DNA of 64,000 bases from Hexactinellida sp. DTS-2022 (Eukaryota; Porifera; Hexactinellida), in the NCBI GenBank assembly GCA_028753945.1, contig JAPNXP010000002.1:2790001-2854000 (forward strand). The letters run 5' to 3'. The position numbers were made by a program, and so were the translations under genes. Under the pieces are notes generated by a model that had not been told where the DNA came from, did not search any database, and was given only the letters and a program-made list of their open reading frames with translations. Below are positions 1 through 9,412 of this stretch, piece after piece (position 1 is the first letter of the stretch; each line of letters opens with the position of its first letter).

Positions 1-960
1 TCGGACAATCCGAACTGTAACAGGTCTAAGTATACTTATTATGGTGCTATATTCCAAATCTCAGCGATAAAACTTCAAAAAGTTCCCCAAAACTAAGCTT
101 TGAAATAGTGGCATGCTATAATTAGTTACGGTGGTCTTCAAGTGGCAGAGAGGATTTTCGACACGTCTACAGCGAAGAATATTGATTCGGGAAGGAATTA
201 AAATCGGCCATCTTGCTGGAATTCAATCACTAATAGTGTCTGAAAGTTAGAACTAAGCTCCAGTTAGCTTTTGAATTTGGATTTTCTCAATTATGATGAT
301 TACATGACACTCCTTATATGGGCATTCGAGATTATTAGCAAGGTAACCATTTGGTTTTGAGTGATTTTTGACTTTGCAATGATTTAGAAATGATATATCA
401 ATGTGATTAGGAATTTAGAGCTTAGCTCTAGAGTCTCCCGTTTAGGAGATACAAATTTGCATGTGTCATCAAAATTGGTCACATTCACACTACCATATAG
501 GGCAATCTCGAAAACGGTGCGTCCTAGGCTCACAAAATGTATTATTCACATATGGGAAACCATGTGTTCTGATCATTTTTCACTAGTCTTACTTGAATTT
601 ATCTCTTTTCCTCTCTGAGTTACAAATTAGTTAAGAATCCGTACCCTGAAGACCGCCGAAGGGCTATAACTTTTGCAATTTCCACTTTTATCTAAAAATT
701 TTTGTTGAGTTGTGCAAAAATTTTGTCAGACTATCATATGTCTGAATATTGAATCGTTGTAAATACAATAAATAGTTATTTTAACGTGGGCAACACCTTT
801 GGAGTTATAAAACCGCGTTATAATATTAAAAGCTGCTCTACTAAAACAGTTATAACTCTGGAAATAATGATCGGATCGATGAAAACCCAAGTCCCATCGA
901 TAGATACCATCCTTCCGCAGTGTCTGTAAAAATATCGTAAAAATCGGTGAAATTTTAATT
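1..960 (+). repeat. Dispersed repeat R1, copy 1 (truncated at window edge)
   Basis: This stretch matches 41,810-42,775 in inverted orientation, at roughly 85% by eye. Shared blocks include the region around 150-260 (an AGAGGATTTTCGACACGTCT block) and the block around 510-560 that ends in a shared CATATGGGAAACCA. No coding capacity is visible: the 71-codon frame at 403-618 is not maintained in the partner copy. Class is unknown. It shares short motifs (CATATATGG, ACAAAATGTATTAT) with other long repeats in the window, so it may belong to a broad non-autonomous family. Confidence 0.75.
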
Positions 961-1074
961 CCTTATTATTTTGGGCCGAAATAGCGTTAAATTACTCAAT
1001 TATAGTTTTTTTGACATATCCCGAATTTTATCTAATAAACTTCACAAGGGATTGCATTCAAAAATTCAGATATA

Positions 1075-1205
1075 GTTCTTAATAGTATAAAGATCATTTT
1101 GCAAGCTCATTGAAGCAAACTAACGATTAGTGGCTGAGTGGAGACCCAGCAAGGAGCAAAAATACCACTTTCTGGCCGCTTTTTTTACGAATTTTAGGAT
1201 TCGTA
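1075..1205 (+). repeat. Short repeat, inverted partner at about 23,905-24,040
   Basis: About 130 bp align in reverse complement with 23,905-24,040, including the block GGAGCAAAAATACCACTTTC. The surrounding 961-1,390 otherwise shows only AT-rich sequence without a gene. Confidence 0.7.
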
Positions 1206-1391
1206 TGTTAAGCACAAATCTGAGATTATCAAAAGTGGTTCCATTGGACTCGCAATGGTTGATTACCCCATACACAATACAAATTATGCCAATAGGAAGC
1301 ATAGTTTAGCTTTGAATAAATTTACAAAACTGGACTCTTATTTTATACTTTGATTCGGCTTCATGTAAGTATAGCAGTATTATAGTAGGCC

Positions 1392-1694
1392 ATGGTTCCA
1401 TGCATCTTTGATAGTAATTGGTGGATTGGTAAGGTTGAAGAGGTATCTGAAGATCAATTAGATGCAGAAATTAAATTGATGCAATTCAATCCAGGAACTA
1501 AAACCTTCAGATGGCCCACTAAGGAAGACAAATGTTGGATTCCTTGCAACAATATCTTGACTAAGATAAAGACACCTTCGGGGAATTCCATGTCAAGTCA
1601 ACCAATCATTTCACCACTATCAATCGATTTGTCTGTAAATTGCTGTGTAACAAGCTACAAGCAAGTCTATACTTTCCTCAAAATTCTAGACTAA
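1392..1694 (+). pseudogene. Fragment of a conserved invertebrate domain of unknown function
   Basis: The first ~63 residues read as a compact folded domain: VPCIFDSNWWIGKVEEVSED, then a KLM-x-F-x-PGTKTFRWP stretch and a CWIPCNNIL block. From memory this resembles the C-terminal segment of uncharacterised invertebrate proteins with a W-Y-IG-V ... F-M-HP-G ... F-WP ... CW-P pattern, possibly SH3/Tudor-like and often seen near mobile elements. The last ~35 residues look like read-through into non-coding DNA. There is no convincing upstream exon or downstream continuation, so it is either a single exon or, more likely, a relic. Function is not assigned. Confidence 0.45.
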
Positions 1695-1719
1695 TCGGTT
1701 GAGTGGTTTTTGATTTATG

Positions 1720-2560
1720 ACGTCACAGATTTTCATTTCTTTGTTGATTATCCACACATTTTTCAAAATGTTGAAGCACGATCTCACTTCAAACTCGTAC
1801 AACTTTTGATATAATTATCCAATTCTTTTAAAAATTGCTATACTCTTGTTTTTATATATGGAGAATTCAAATCAGAGGATATATTAACCGTACAAAGCCC
1901 AGATCCTCAAAACGTGACATTTGGAAAAGTGGACGATAAAATCATTCAAATTTCGTGTAAATACGGATTTAGAGATTATTTTGTATACTCTATCGATTTC
2001 AATAAAAAAAAAAGAAATTTTCAAAATTTGTGATGACGTAGCAGAAAAGTGAAATGCTCTACTTGCCTGCCACTAGCTTTTGTATATAGGATTATTTAAA
2101 ATTTCACTGTTGAAATAGCCATAAGAAGATATTATACTAAATAGTAACTTTTTAAGATATTTGGTTAGGCTATTATAGAGTTGTGATAGATATAATTCAA
2201 ATAAATTCTATTTCTGTTAATCCATGGTTAATCTTAAACAGATTTGTCTATTTTTTGAATATCAACGTACTTTTTTATCCTGAGTCCGAAGTGTTCAAAC
2301 TTTGAAGATCTGATAAGTAACACCATAGTCATATTTGTTCATGTTGAGAAACAAAGGTTTATTCATATGGTAGGTCTGTTATATTGATTTTAAGAAAAAT
2401 TATGTGTCATCACTTTTTGTCAAATCCTTGATGAATTCTTTTTCAAAAATTGTAGCATGGTTAGATATTTTTGTGCTCTTTTTGGATCTCGAATCACTAA
2501 TATCTAAATATTTACTACAATGAACTACAGTATATCCTATTTTGCAGAAAAAGCCTTGGG
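1720..2560 (+). repeat. Dispersed repeat R2, copy 1
   Basis: From about 1,890 to 2,560 this matches, in direct orientation, two separated blocks at 9,413-9,585 and 10,707-11,210. Shared blocks are CTCAAAACGTGACATT, CAAATTTCGTGTAAA and TTAGGCTATT. This copy is uninterrupted, so it is the empty-site reference for the 1.1-kb insertion in copy 2. No coding frame is visible. Confidence 0.8.
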
Positions 2561-3398
2561 CAGTCTTCAGTTAAGTTATCAGTTGTTTTTATTAGCGAAA
2601 ATTAGAACTGAAACCAATACCGGAAGTAGAATCGGAACCATGACGTAGCAAAAATGTATATTTTCGGATCTCTTTTATTTTTTGGTAATTTATTCTATGT
2701 AGTCTTATGTCATTGTGTAGAATATTTCATCATGGTTTCCATATCTTCCCATTGAGTTATTCACATCTTTGTCCTCTAAACGCTATTTATGTGATACTAC
2801 AACTTATTAATGTTCTTTATAAAAATAGAATATTGGCTAGAACCTTACTCTATTTCTATAATATTGATAAATATTTATATTTAAATAATTATTATCACCA
2901 GTGTATTATACAGCCATTTGTAAATACGCTCCTAATCCTGGTCTGATGCAATTTCATATGCCTAAATCACAAATTATTGTTACCGTATAGGAGAGGATTA
3001 CAAATTTTCGCGCTCCTAAATTCCAATTTTCCAAAAATCATACTGCAAAAGGAGCGTCTCGCGCTCCTGGATAATTCCTTGATTATCACTCATTCCAACA
3101 CCATTATACAATTGATATACGTATGTATCAGAAATTTGTGGTTTGTGGAATGTTTGACCTCCGATACACTACCATGTAAATTATAATGCATTAGTATTGT
3201 TGCTATGTTTAATAAGAATGCAATTTATTTAACTATTGAGCTGTGAAGTTAATATTACAGCATAAAAGTTGTGAAACTTGATTATTATCTATTGATTCTA
3301 TTTATTTGTATCACTTCGAATCTGAATTTTGAAATCAATTTTTTTGTTACCTCCCACTGAAAATTAATGATGTCCTATTATATCGATATCACGACAAA
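2561..3398. other. AT-rich stretch without a gene; possible left end of the MULE
   Basis: No supported coding region. Near 2,984-3,085 there is an ACCGTAT start followed by GGAGCG/CGCTCC motifs (CGCGCTCCTGGATAA) that recur right of the MULE relic at 7,385-7,415. An ACCGTAT motif recurs inverted near 7,580. These may be the eroded terminal regions of the MULE, but no clean 9-bp target duplication is visible. Confidence 0.3.
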
Positions 3399-4186
3399 TG
3401 GAATACACTTTGCAAGAATATAAACGCAGTAGAGGGAAAGTTTTTACCACTACAGATGGTCACAAATATATCAAATCAAAAATCACCGGGAGCTACATCT
3501 ATCTCTGGTGCGTATTCTTTAAAAGTCCTTGAAATGTAAAGCAACTTGTAAACTAAATCGGGATACAAACTTAATCAATCCATTACTGGGTCAACATAAC
3601 CATAGTGATGCTGAGTATGACACACATGTTTATGAGCTTAAAACAAAATGTAAACGATTTCCAAATCTTCAAAAAGTAATCTCAGACAAATTTTCAATGA
3701 TGTGACAAGAAATGATCCCTCAGCATGTGATATTTCTTTTCCACAATGCGAATCGTCTATGTACCGTGCAAGAAGAAAACTACAACCCATAATCCCTCAG
3801 ACAGCTTCCGAATTCTGTGATTTGTTACCGATAACAACTTTTGGAGACTACTACAAATTCTCTGTAAGGTGCGGTAATGATATTGGAGTTGTTTTTACTC
3901 AGAGCAAATGAGCACTTTGCTGTCAGAATTACTAACATCCAGTTCAATTGCACTTTTTTCACTGTACCTATTCAGTTCTTTCAGCTTTGGACTATATTCG
4001 TAGCGGTGGGGAAACATTCTCTACCTGCAATTCATTGTTTGATGACAGCAAAGAGTAAAGATGTATACCAAGAAGTATTGGAAAATATTAGTATAAGACT
4101 ACCCAATTTCAAACCTTTAGCATCAATGTCAGACTGGGAACCAGCTGCTCGAAATGCCATTTATTAAAGAAGTATTCCCTCATATT
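3399..4186 (+). pseudogene. FLYWCH zinc finger and N-terminal half of MULE transposase
   Basis: Starts with MEYTLQEYKRSRGKVF, then a FLYWCH-type domain: D-G-H-K-YIKSKITGSYIYLWCV, KCKATCKLNRDTN and, after a gap, GQHNH, giving the C2H2 pattern of that DNA-binding finger. A frameshift near 3,530 and another near 3,700 are needed to follow it. The 3,702-3,911 frame contains ISFPQCESSMYRARRKLQP, and 3,877-4,167 contains QLWTIFVAVGKHSLPAIHCL and SMSDWEPAARNA, all typical of MULE transposases. The first catalytic Asp appears lost: this copy reads QFNCTF where the 61-kb copy reads QFDGTF. Confidence 0.85.
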
Positions 4187-4188
4187 AA

Positions 4189-4884
4189 GGTTCAGGTATA
4201 CTCTACAAAATTCGAAAATTTAGATAAAATCCAAATCATTGTCTATCTCTCTTTTATTGCATTTTGGATTGTATTGATACCAATAAGTACTCTCAAGAGA
4301 TTTCTAAGAAGAATTCCTATTATTTTTCCAGTTTAACACACTTTGGTCACCTCAATCTAGGAATAATTGATGTAAATTCTTTTTTTAAAACCCGCTATCG
4401 CAAAACTAACATTTTCAGATTTGTGTAGATAAGAAACTTTTTCAGTTTTGCACGTAGAATCGAAATCTCAACGGTTTCGGATCGATCTCGTCTAGATCCA
4501 TCCTGTATCGTTTGCGATTTATTAAATTAGAAATATTTGCAGAGCTTTGCGGATTTTGGATAGGAAAATTTCGATTAAAAAGTTGACATCACGTAATAAT
4601 CAAGAAAATTAAAAATATATTAAATTTGAACAATCCCAGACGATGCAGGATAAACAAGATATAGATAAACGCATTTAAACAGTATTTACTATTGTAAGGT
4701 TCATTATTACTAAAAAATCTCTTACACAAATCAGTAAATTTGATAACCTGAAATTTCCCAGTTACTTGTCATTGAAATATTATTGCATTTTTGCAAATAG
4801 AAGGATGATTCAAATCCGCAGTAAAGATTTCAAGTAAATGAGGTAAATATATTTGGTAGAAGTGCTCTAAAGTATACCTGAACC
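4189..4884 (+). mobile_element. TTAA-flanked short element (piggyBac-type), family T1 copy 1
   Basis: Terminal inverted repeat GGTTCAGGTATACTCTA at the left and its complement at the right, bounded on each side by TTAA (4,185-4,188 and 4,885-4,888). TTAA duplication is the piggyBac hallmark. About 696 bp, non-coding, about the same length as copies at 5,378 (once its insert is removed) and 48,230. Excision at the TTAA restores the MULE reading frame, which confirms the boundaries. Confidence 0.9.
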
Positions 4885-5375
4885 TTAAAGTGTACGGTTG
4901 TTGGTTCCATTTTACTCAGCGTATTTGGATGAAGACACAAAAGCTAGCACTTAGCCAAGGTTTTAGAAATAACCACGAGATAACCAAATACTCTATTAGC
5001 ACAACTGATGGCGATTCCCTTTTTGCCTCCATCACTAATCAAATCCCTAAATTAGAACAGACAGAAATGGTAAAGGTCGAAAAATTGAAGAAATACTTTC
5101 AAAAACGCTGGTTTAGTCACATTAAACCGGAAGAACTTTCAATCTAGAAAATAATATTACAACGAATAACTCAGCAGAGAGTTATCATTCAAAATTAAAA
5201 TCAATTACAAAGACTGGTCATTCTCGAATATGGACATTTGTCAATACACTCAATGAAATCATACAGGATATTGATAATGATATTGGTCGTTTACCCAAAG
5301 GTAGAGAAATAAATCTGCCAAGGAAAAAGAAAAATATTAAATATGAAGAGCATAGAAATCTCTTGAAACAAAATT
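4885..5375 (+). pseudogene. C-terminal half of MULE transposase
   Basis: Reads VYGCWFHFTQRIWMKTQKLA followed by LSQGFRNNHEITKY, the conserved block of the MULE DDE domain around its zinc ligands. After a short break comes NSAESYHSKLKSITKTGHSR and a basic tail RLPKGREINLPRKKKNIKYE, both characteristic of the end of FLYWCH-MULE proteins. The frame ends in the TTAA element that starts at 5,378. Confidence 0.85.
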
Positions 5376-5377
5376 AA

Positions 5378-6239
5378 GGTTCAGGTATTGTCTACAAATT
5401 TGGAATTTTTAGATAAAATCCAAATCATTCCCTATTTCTCTTTTATTGCATTTTGGGATTGTATTGATACCAATGAGTACTCTCAAGACATTTCTAAGAA
5501 AGATTCCTATTATTTTTCCAGTTTGACACACTTAGGTCACCTCAATTTAGGAATAATTGCTGTAAATCTTTTTTTCAAAAGCATCTGTCTCAAAACTAAC
5601 ATTTTCAGAATTGCGGAAGAAGTCATTTTGTCAATTTTGGTCGTATAATCAAAAACTCAATGGTTTCGGAAAGATCTCGTAAAGATACAACTTTTCAGTG
5701 CTGCGATTTACCCTAATATGAATAGTTCATTTGTTTTTTGGATTTTGGATAAGGAAAATCTTCATTTGAAAATCGACATCACATAAAAGTATTTGATATC
5801 CAGAAAAATGTAGATATTCACAATTCCTGTACTCAAAAGTTATGTTACATCCAGCTAAACACATTTTATCAATAATATTCTTGGTATTGTTTAACTTTTC
5901 TGATTGATCTATTCCGCAAAAATGGTAAAATTTAAAAAAGGTTTTTTCCTCTATTAATTTATTTGCCAATATAATTGTATTTTTGGCATCCTGAGGATGA
6001 AGTAAATCCGCTGTAAAAAAATTAATTCATTCTGGTAAATACTTATGGTAGAAGTACTCTAGAGCAGCGATTCCCAACCTTTTTCAACCGTGGACCCCCT
6101 ATAGTAAATATTAGACATTCTGTGGACCCCCTCCCATTGTCCGTAATACATCCTGTGGACCCCCTACAGGCGTCCGTGGACCCCCAAGGGTTCCATGGAC
6201 CCCAGGTTGGGAACCACTGGTCTAGAGGATACCTGAACC
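5378..6239 (+). mobile_element. TTAA-flanked short element, family T1 copy 2, carrying a hAT insertion
   Basis: TTAA at 5,374-5,377 and 6,240-6,243 bound GGTTCAGGTAT...ATACCTGAACC ends. Without the 155-bp hAT insert and its 8-bp duplication it is about 699 bp, the family length. Internal sequence is closest to the 48,230-48,927 copy, which gives the empty site GTACTCTAGAGGATACC. Confidence 0.9.
6065..6219 (+). mobile_element. Short hAT-type element inside the T1 copy
   Basis: Ends CAGCGATTCCCAACC and GGTTGGGAACCACTG are inverted repeats. The flanks CTCTAGAG (6,057-6,064) and GTCTAGAG (6,220-6,227) form an 8-bp duplication with one change, the hAT signature. Interior holds repeated GTGGACCCCCT-like motifs. 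A related type of element lies at 15,737-16,196. Confidence 0.9.
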
Positions 6240-6242
6240 TTA

Positions 6243-6640
6243 AAGGATGGAAAGTGTTCGCCATGTAATTCTTCCAATCAATCAGCCATACAATAGGAAG
6301 CATAAAAATTCAAGACATTTCTCTCTCGAGTGATTCTGAAAGTGAGGATGATGAAATTGACACATCTGAAAATACATGTGTTGTATGTCTATTACCTCGT
6401 ATAACTACTTGGATTTTCATGCTTTGTAGGCATGCTTGTTGATGCAGAGAATGTAGCGAGAGGCTAGAAGATTTGGAACAACCTTGCCCGATGTGTCGCC
6501 CCATTGTTCAGAGCAGATTCCTATTTTCATTGATTAATTTATGGATCTTTCTTCATGTTATCATTTTAATATCTACATCTCTTTTTATGATTTTCTTAAT
6601 ATTATTACTTCCATTTTTTATTATTTGTCTCTATCAAACA
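6243..6640 (+). pseudogene. Acidic linker and IAP-type RING finger downstream of the MULE core
   Basis: The + strand reads DISLSSDSESEDDEIDTSEN, then a C3HC4 RING: CVVC at about 6,376, a Cys-x-His pair (MLCRHAC), CRECSERLEDLEQPCPMCRP, ending near 6,510. Spacing fits the C-terminal RING type of IAP proteins. One in-frame stop sits between the His and the next Cys. It is followed by a hydrophobic AT-rich stretch that may or may not be coding. Its position directly after the MULE C-terminus, separated only by a later insertion, suggests it was the end of the same protein. A separate gene fragment is the alternative. The longest minus-strand frame here is a shadow. Confidence 0.7.
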
Positions 6641-6646
6641 ATATAA

Positions 6647-6900
6647 CAGTGACAGTAGTCCCAATAAACGATTCTAACTTGTGACAGTAGTCTCAATAAA
6701 CGATTCTAACTTGTGACAGTAGTCTCAAAATCGATTCTAACTTGTGACAGTAGTCCCAATAAACGATTCTAACTTGTGACAGTAGTCTCAATAATCGATT
6801 CTAACTTGTGACAGTATTCTCAAAAAACGATTCTAACTTGTGACAGTTGTCTCAATAAACTATTCTAACTAGTGACAGTTGATAAAATTATAACTTGTGA
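6647..6900 (+). repeat. Minisatellite, 32-bp unit, about 7.5 copies
   Basis: Unit GTGACAGTAGTCTCAATAAA + CGATTCTAACTT repeated head to tail with few changes. The last units decay into GTGACAGTTGATAAAATTAT. No spacer-repeat pattern, so not CRISPR-like. Confidence 0.9.
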
Positions 6901-6984
6901 CAACTTCAAAATTCTAACTAATGCAGGCACCTCATTAGGATTTATTAATGACTACAAAGTAACCGCATAATACTTCCAAATTCC

Positions 6985-7335
6985 AATGGGAGTGATGATG
7001 CTCCTAAATATGAGCGTTGATGCTCCTAAATAGGAGTGATGATGCTCCTAAGTAGGAGCGTTGATGCTCCTAAATAGGAGTGATGATGCTCCTAAATAGG
7101 AGTGATGATGCTCCTAAGTAGGAGCGTTGATGCTCCTAAGAGGAGTGATGATGCTCCTAAATAGGAGTGATGATGCTCCTAAATAGGAGTGATGATGCTC
7201 CTAAGTAGGAGCGTTGATGCTCCTAAAAGGAGTGATGATGCTCCTAAATAGGAGTGATGATGCTCCTAAATAGGAGTGATGATGCTCCTAAAAGGAGTGA
7301 TGATGCTCCTAAATTGGAGCGTTGATGCTCCATTT
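6985..7335 (+). repeat. Minisatellite, 22-bp palindromic unit, about 15 copies
   Basis: Unit GATGCTCCTAAATAGGAGTG+AT. Each unit contains a near-palindrome GCTCCTAAATAGGAGY that can form a small stem. Two variants, ending GTGAT and GCGTT, alternate irregularly. GGAGCGCTCAGCGCTCC at about 7,387 has the same core. Confidence 0.9.
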
Positions 7336-8167
7336 ACCAAGAAAAAACGGACGCCTAAGTAACAACTCAAAAATATATATACGCCTAGAGGAGCGCTCAG
7401 CGCTCCTGGATAACTCACCGTTCTAATGGTTTCCACAAACAGTATAACTACCGAAGTTGCTAAAATCAATGGAATTACATTACACTGATCTACTAATGTG
7501 TTTAAATTTTATCATACCAATGTCATTCTTATTTACCCGGCGCTTATTCAAGCCCTCGGCGCTTATTCGAGGTAATACGGTAAATTTGTACCAAATGTTA
7601 AATTTTAGAACTATCCTGTTAAATTATTATTTACTGAATGGATAGATAATAGAGATAAATATCATACAAACTCTACTGTCTCCCAAGAAAATGGTATTTT
7701 TAATTACCTACTAAACTAGTCACTGGAATTTGCATAGCAACATGAAAGTGAGAAAGGATACATCATTATAGACATACTAATTTTAAAGATGCATGTATAA
7801 CGGATGACATTCGTTGACCTACTTTTTCTCGCAAATTTTGTAATATTATGACAGAAATATTTTAGATTATTTAACGTCAGAAATTGAACTCGAATTTATT
7901 GTTAGAATATGCGAGCAACGCCAAAACTGATGTTAAATTTGGATTCAGCATACTTGATTTGTATGTAATTAAAGAACAAATTTAACTGTATACATCATTG
8001 TTACTAGTAAATATTAAGAGTAAATTATAGGATTTTTTTGAATTTTAACCACAAAACGGAACCTTCAATTTTATTGACTTTGATAAATAATTCTATAACT
8101 TGCAGTTTTCGATCTATTTGTAATGTAATTTGAGTGTTTCTATTATATTTAGCAATCAATTAAAAAC
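7336..8167. other. AT-rich stretch without a gene
   Basis: No supported gene. Near 7,530-7,585 there is a doubled CGGCGCTTATTC motif ending in ATACGGT, which resembles the terminal repeat of a DNA transposon and could be the right end of the MULE at 3.4-6.6 kb. The rest shows nothing recognisable. Confidence 0.3.
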
Positions 8168-8171
8168 TTAA

Positions 8172-9399
8172 GGATGCTTGCCGCCAAAAGTGTATTAGCC
8201 CTATGGGTAGTTTTACGATTATTTTGGATATTGAGCTGAAATTCTCCATTATTGCCTGTAATAGCCCAACTAAGCATATAATCATGACTTTTGAACTTTT
8301 TATGAGCAATTTTCAGAATTCCATCATATTACGTGGCGGATGGCTTCCTATCTCCGTAATACTAAATATTGTATAGGCGTTGAATATTATCATAAAAACT
8401 GTTAGAGCTCAAGTTCTAAAATTTGCTGAGTTTATACAGCACTACTATAGGAAGAAAATTGACCATTTTCAGACTGATCCGTTCACAAATATTTATTTTG
8501 GATATAAATACCCTAAACATGCGGACATTAGTTCGAAAAGATCGATTTTTAGCCAATTTTTCTTGGACATGTCACGCAATATAAGTTCGTTTTGTTCAAT
8601 CAAGGTCAAATATATAGTAACCGTTATATACTAATATGTGCCAAATTTTTGGCGACTTTTGATATATATTTTATAAAAAACAATTGGTCAAAGGTCAGAA
8701 ATCTCTGTTTTGAGTTATTAAGGGTCAAAGTTTTTCCGAATAAAACACTCTCTAACTAAGATATTACATGGTGTTTCATCCTTGTATGGAAGGAGTATGT
8801 ATGCTTTTATTCGTACGATAAGCTTTACATGTATTCAGTCATTGTTCGTAACTAAATGACTTGATATATATCCATTTATGCAAGTCCACTTTATTTTGGG
8901 ACACCAGCTGGAAAAGGAATTTGATGTAATTGGCTGTGAGAATTGTTCGAAATTCAACAGAAAGTTCATTCCAGCAATGTTTTGAACTACTATGTACATG
9001 CACCATGTATATGTGTGGAATCTTTCAATTGAATTGCTGTATATCCCAGAATAATTAAAATGATAGTCACCATAGAGATTCGAACCCATAACCTCAAATA
9101 TACATTCTCCATATGCTTTCCACCGTGCCGTTGATACATATTAGTAATATATGAACTGATATTAGTATCAAAATGCACATAAATAACCATCAATGGTGAT
9201 AAATGTGAGGAATGTTCACATAATCACCGATGTCATCAAAAATGACGTCACTAATAATGCACTTTTGAGCAAAAATATTCTAGATTTTTGAAAATTTGCA
9301 CTTCCAACAGAATTCCGGGTTATTTTTGCATGTTATTTCACAATAATCGACACTTAAATTTTTGAAGTTAAATACCGTATAATTTGGCGGCAAGCATCC
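8172..9399 (+). mobile_element. TTAA-flanked element, family T2 copy 1, with an internal SINE
   Basis: Perfect terminal inverted repeat GGATGCTTGCCGCCAAA / TTTGGCGGCAAGCATCC between TTAA at 8,168-8,171 and 9,400-9,403. The first 110 bp (GTGTATTAGCCCTATGGGTA block) align with left ends at 23,571 and 38,091. The right ~620 bp, including the SINE, are nearly identical to 46,180-46,808 while the left halves of those two elements do not align. Non-coding: the 84- and 67-codon minus-strand frames are the SINE. Confidence 0.9.
8770..9150 (-). mobile_element. tRNA-derived SINE, copy 1
   Basis: Read on the minus strand there is an A-box-like CGGCACGGTGGAAAGC (9,116-9,131) and a B box GGGTTCGAATCTC (9,075-9,087), spaced as in a tRNA-type RNA polymerase III promoter. 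The body follows and ends near a TGAAACACC motif. Another copy at 46,180-46,560 is about 97-98% identical. There is no cloverleaf, so it is not a tRNA gene. Confidence 0.75.
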
Positions 9400-9412
9400 T
9401 TAATTAACTGTA

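Larger units (their letters stand above)
3399..6640 (+). mobile_element. MULE (Mutator-like) DNA transposon relic with FLYWCH and RING modules
   Basis: A degraded Mutator-superfamily element. In order: a FLYWCH-type zinc finger (3,420-3,640), the MULE DDE transposase core (3,700-4,186 and 4,885-5,375) and an acidic linker plus RING finger (6,305-6,530). Two piggyBac-type TTAA elements (4,189-4,884 and 5,378-6,239) split it. Joining across the first gives IKVYGCWFHFTQRIW, an uninterrupted MULE motif, so that insertion landed in already transposase-coding DNA. Several frameshifts and stops show it is dead. A second relic of the same family lies at 60,925-61,560 on the minus strand. Confidence 0.85.

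Noticed and set aside
6647-7335. CRISPR-like array
   Set aside because: Units are directly tandem with no unique spacers, and the DNA is animal nuclear.
9060-9150. tRNA gene from the A and B boxes
   Set aside because: No acceptor or anticodon stem can be drawn; the sequence recurs inside TTAA elements as a SINE.
8835-9193. Repeated 84- and 67-codon minus-strand ORFs shared with 46.3-46.6 kb as a conserved gene
   Set aside because: The identity is at DNA level over the whole SINE and element end, so the frames are passengers.
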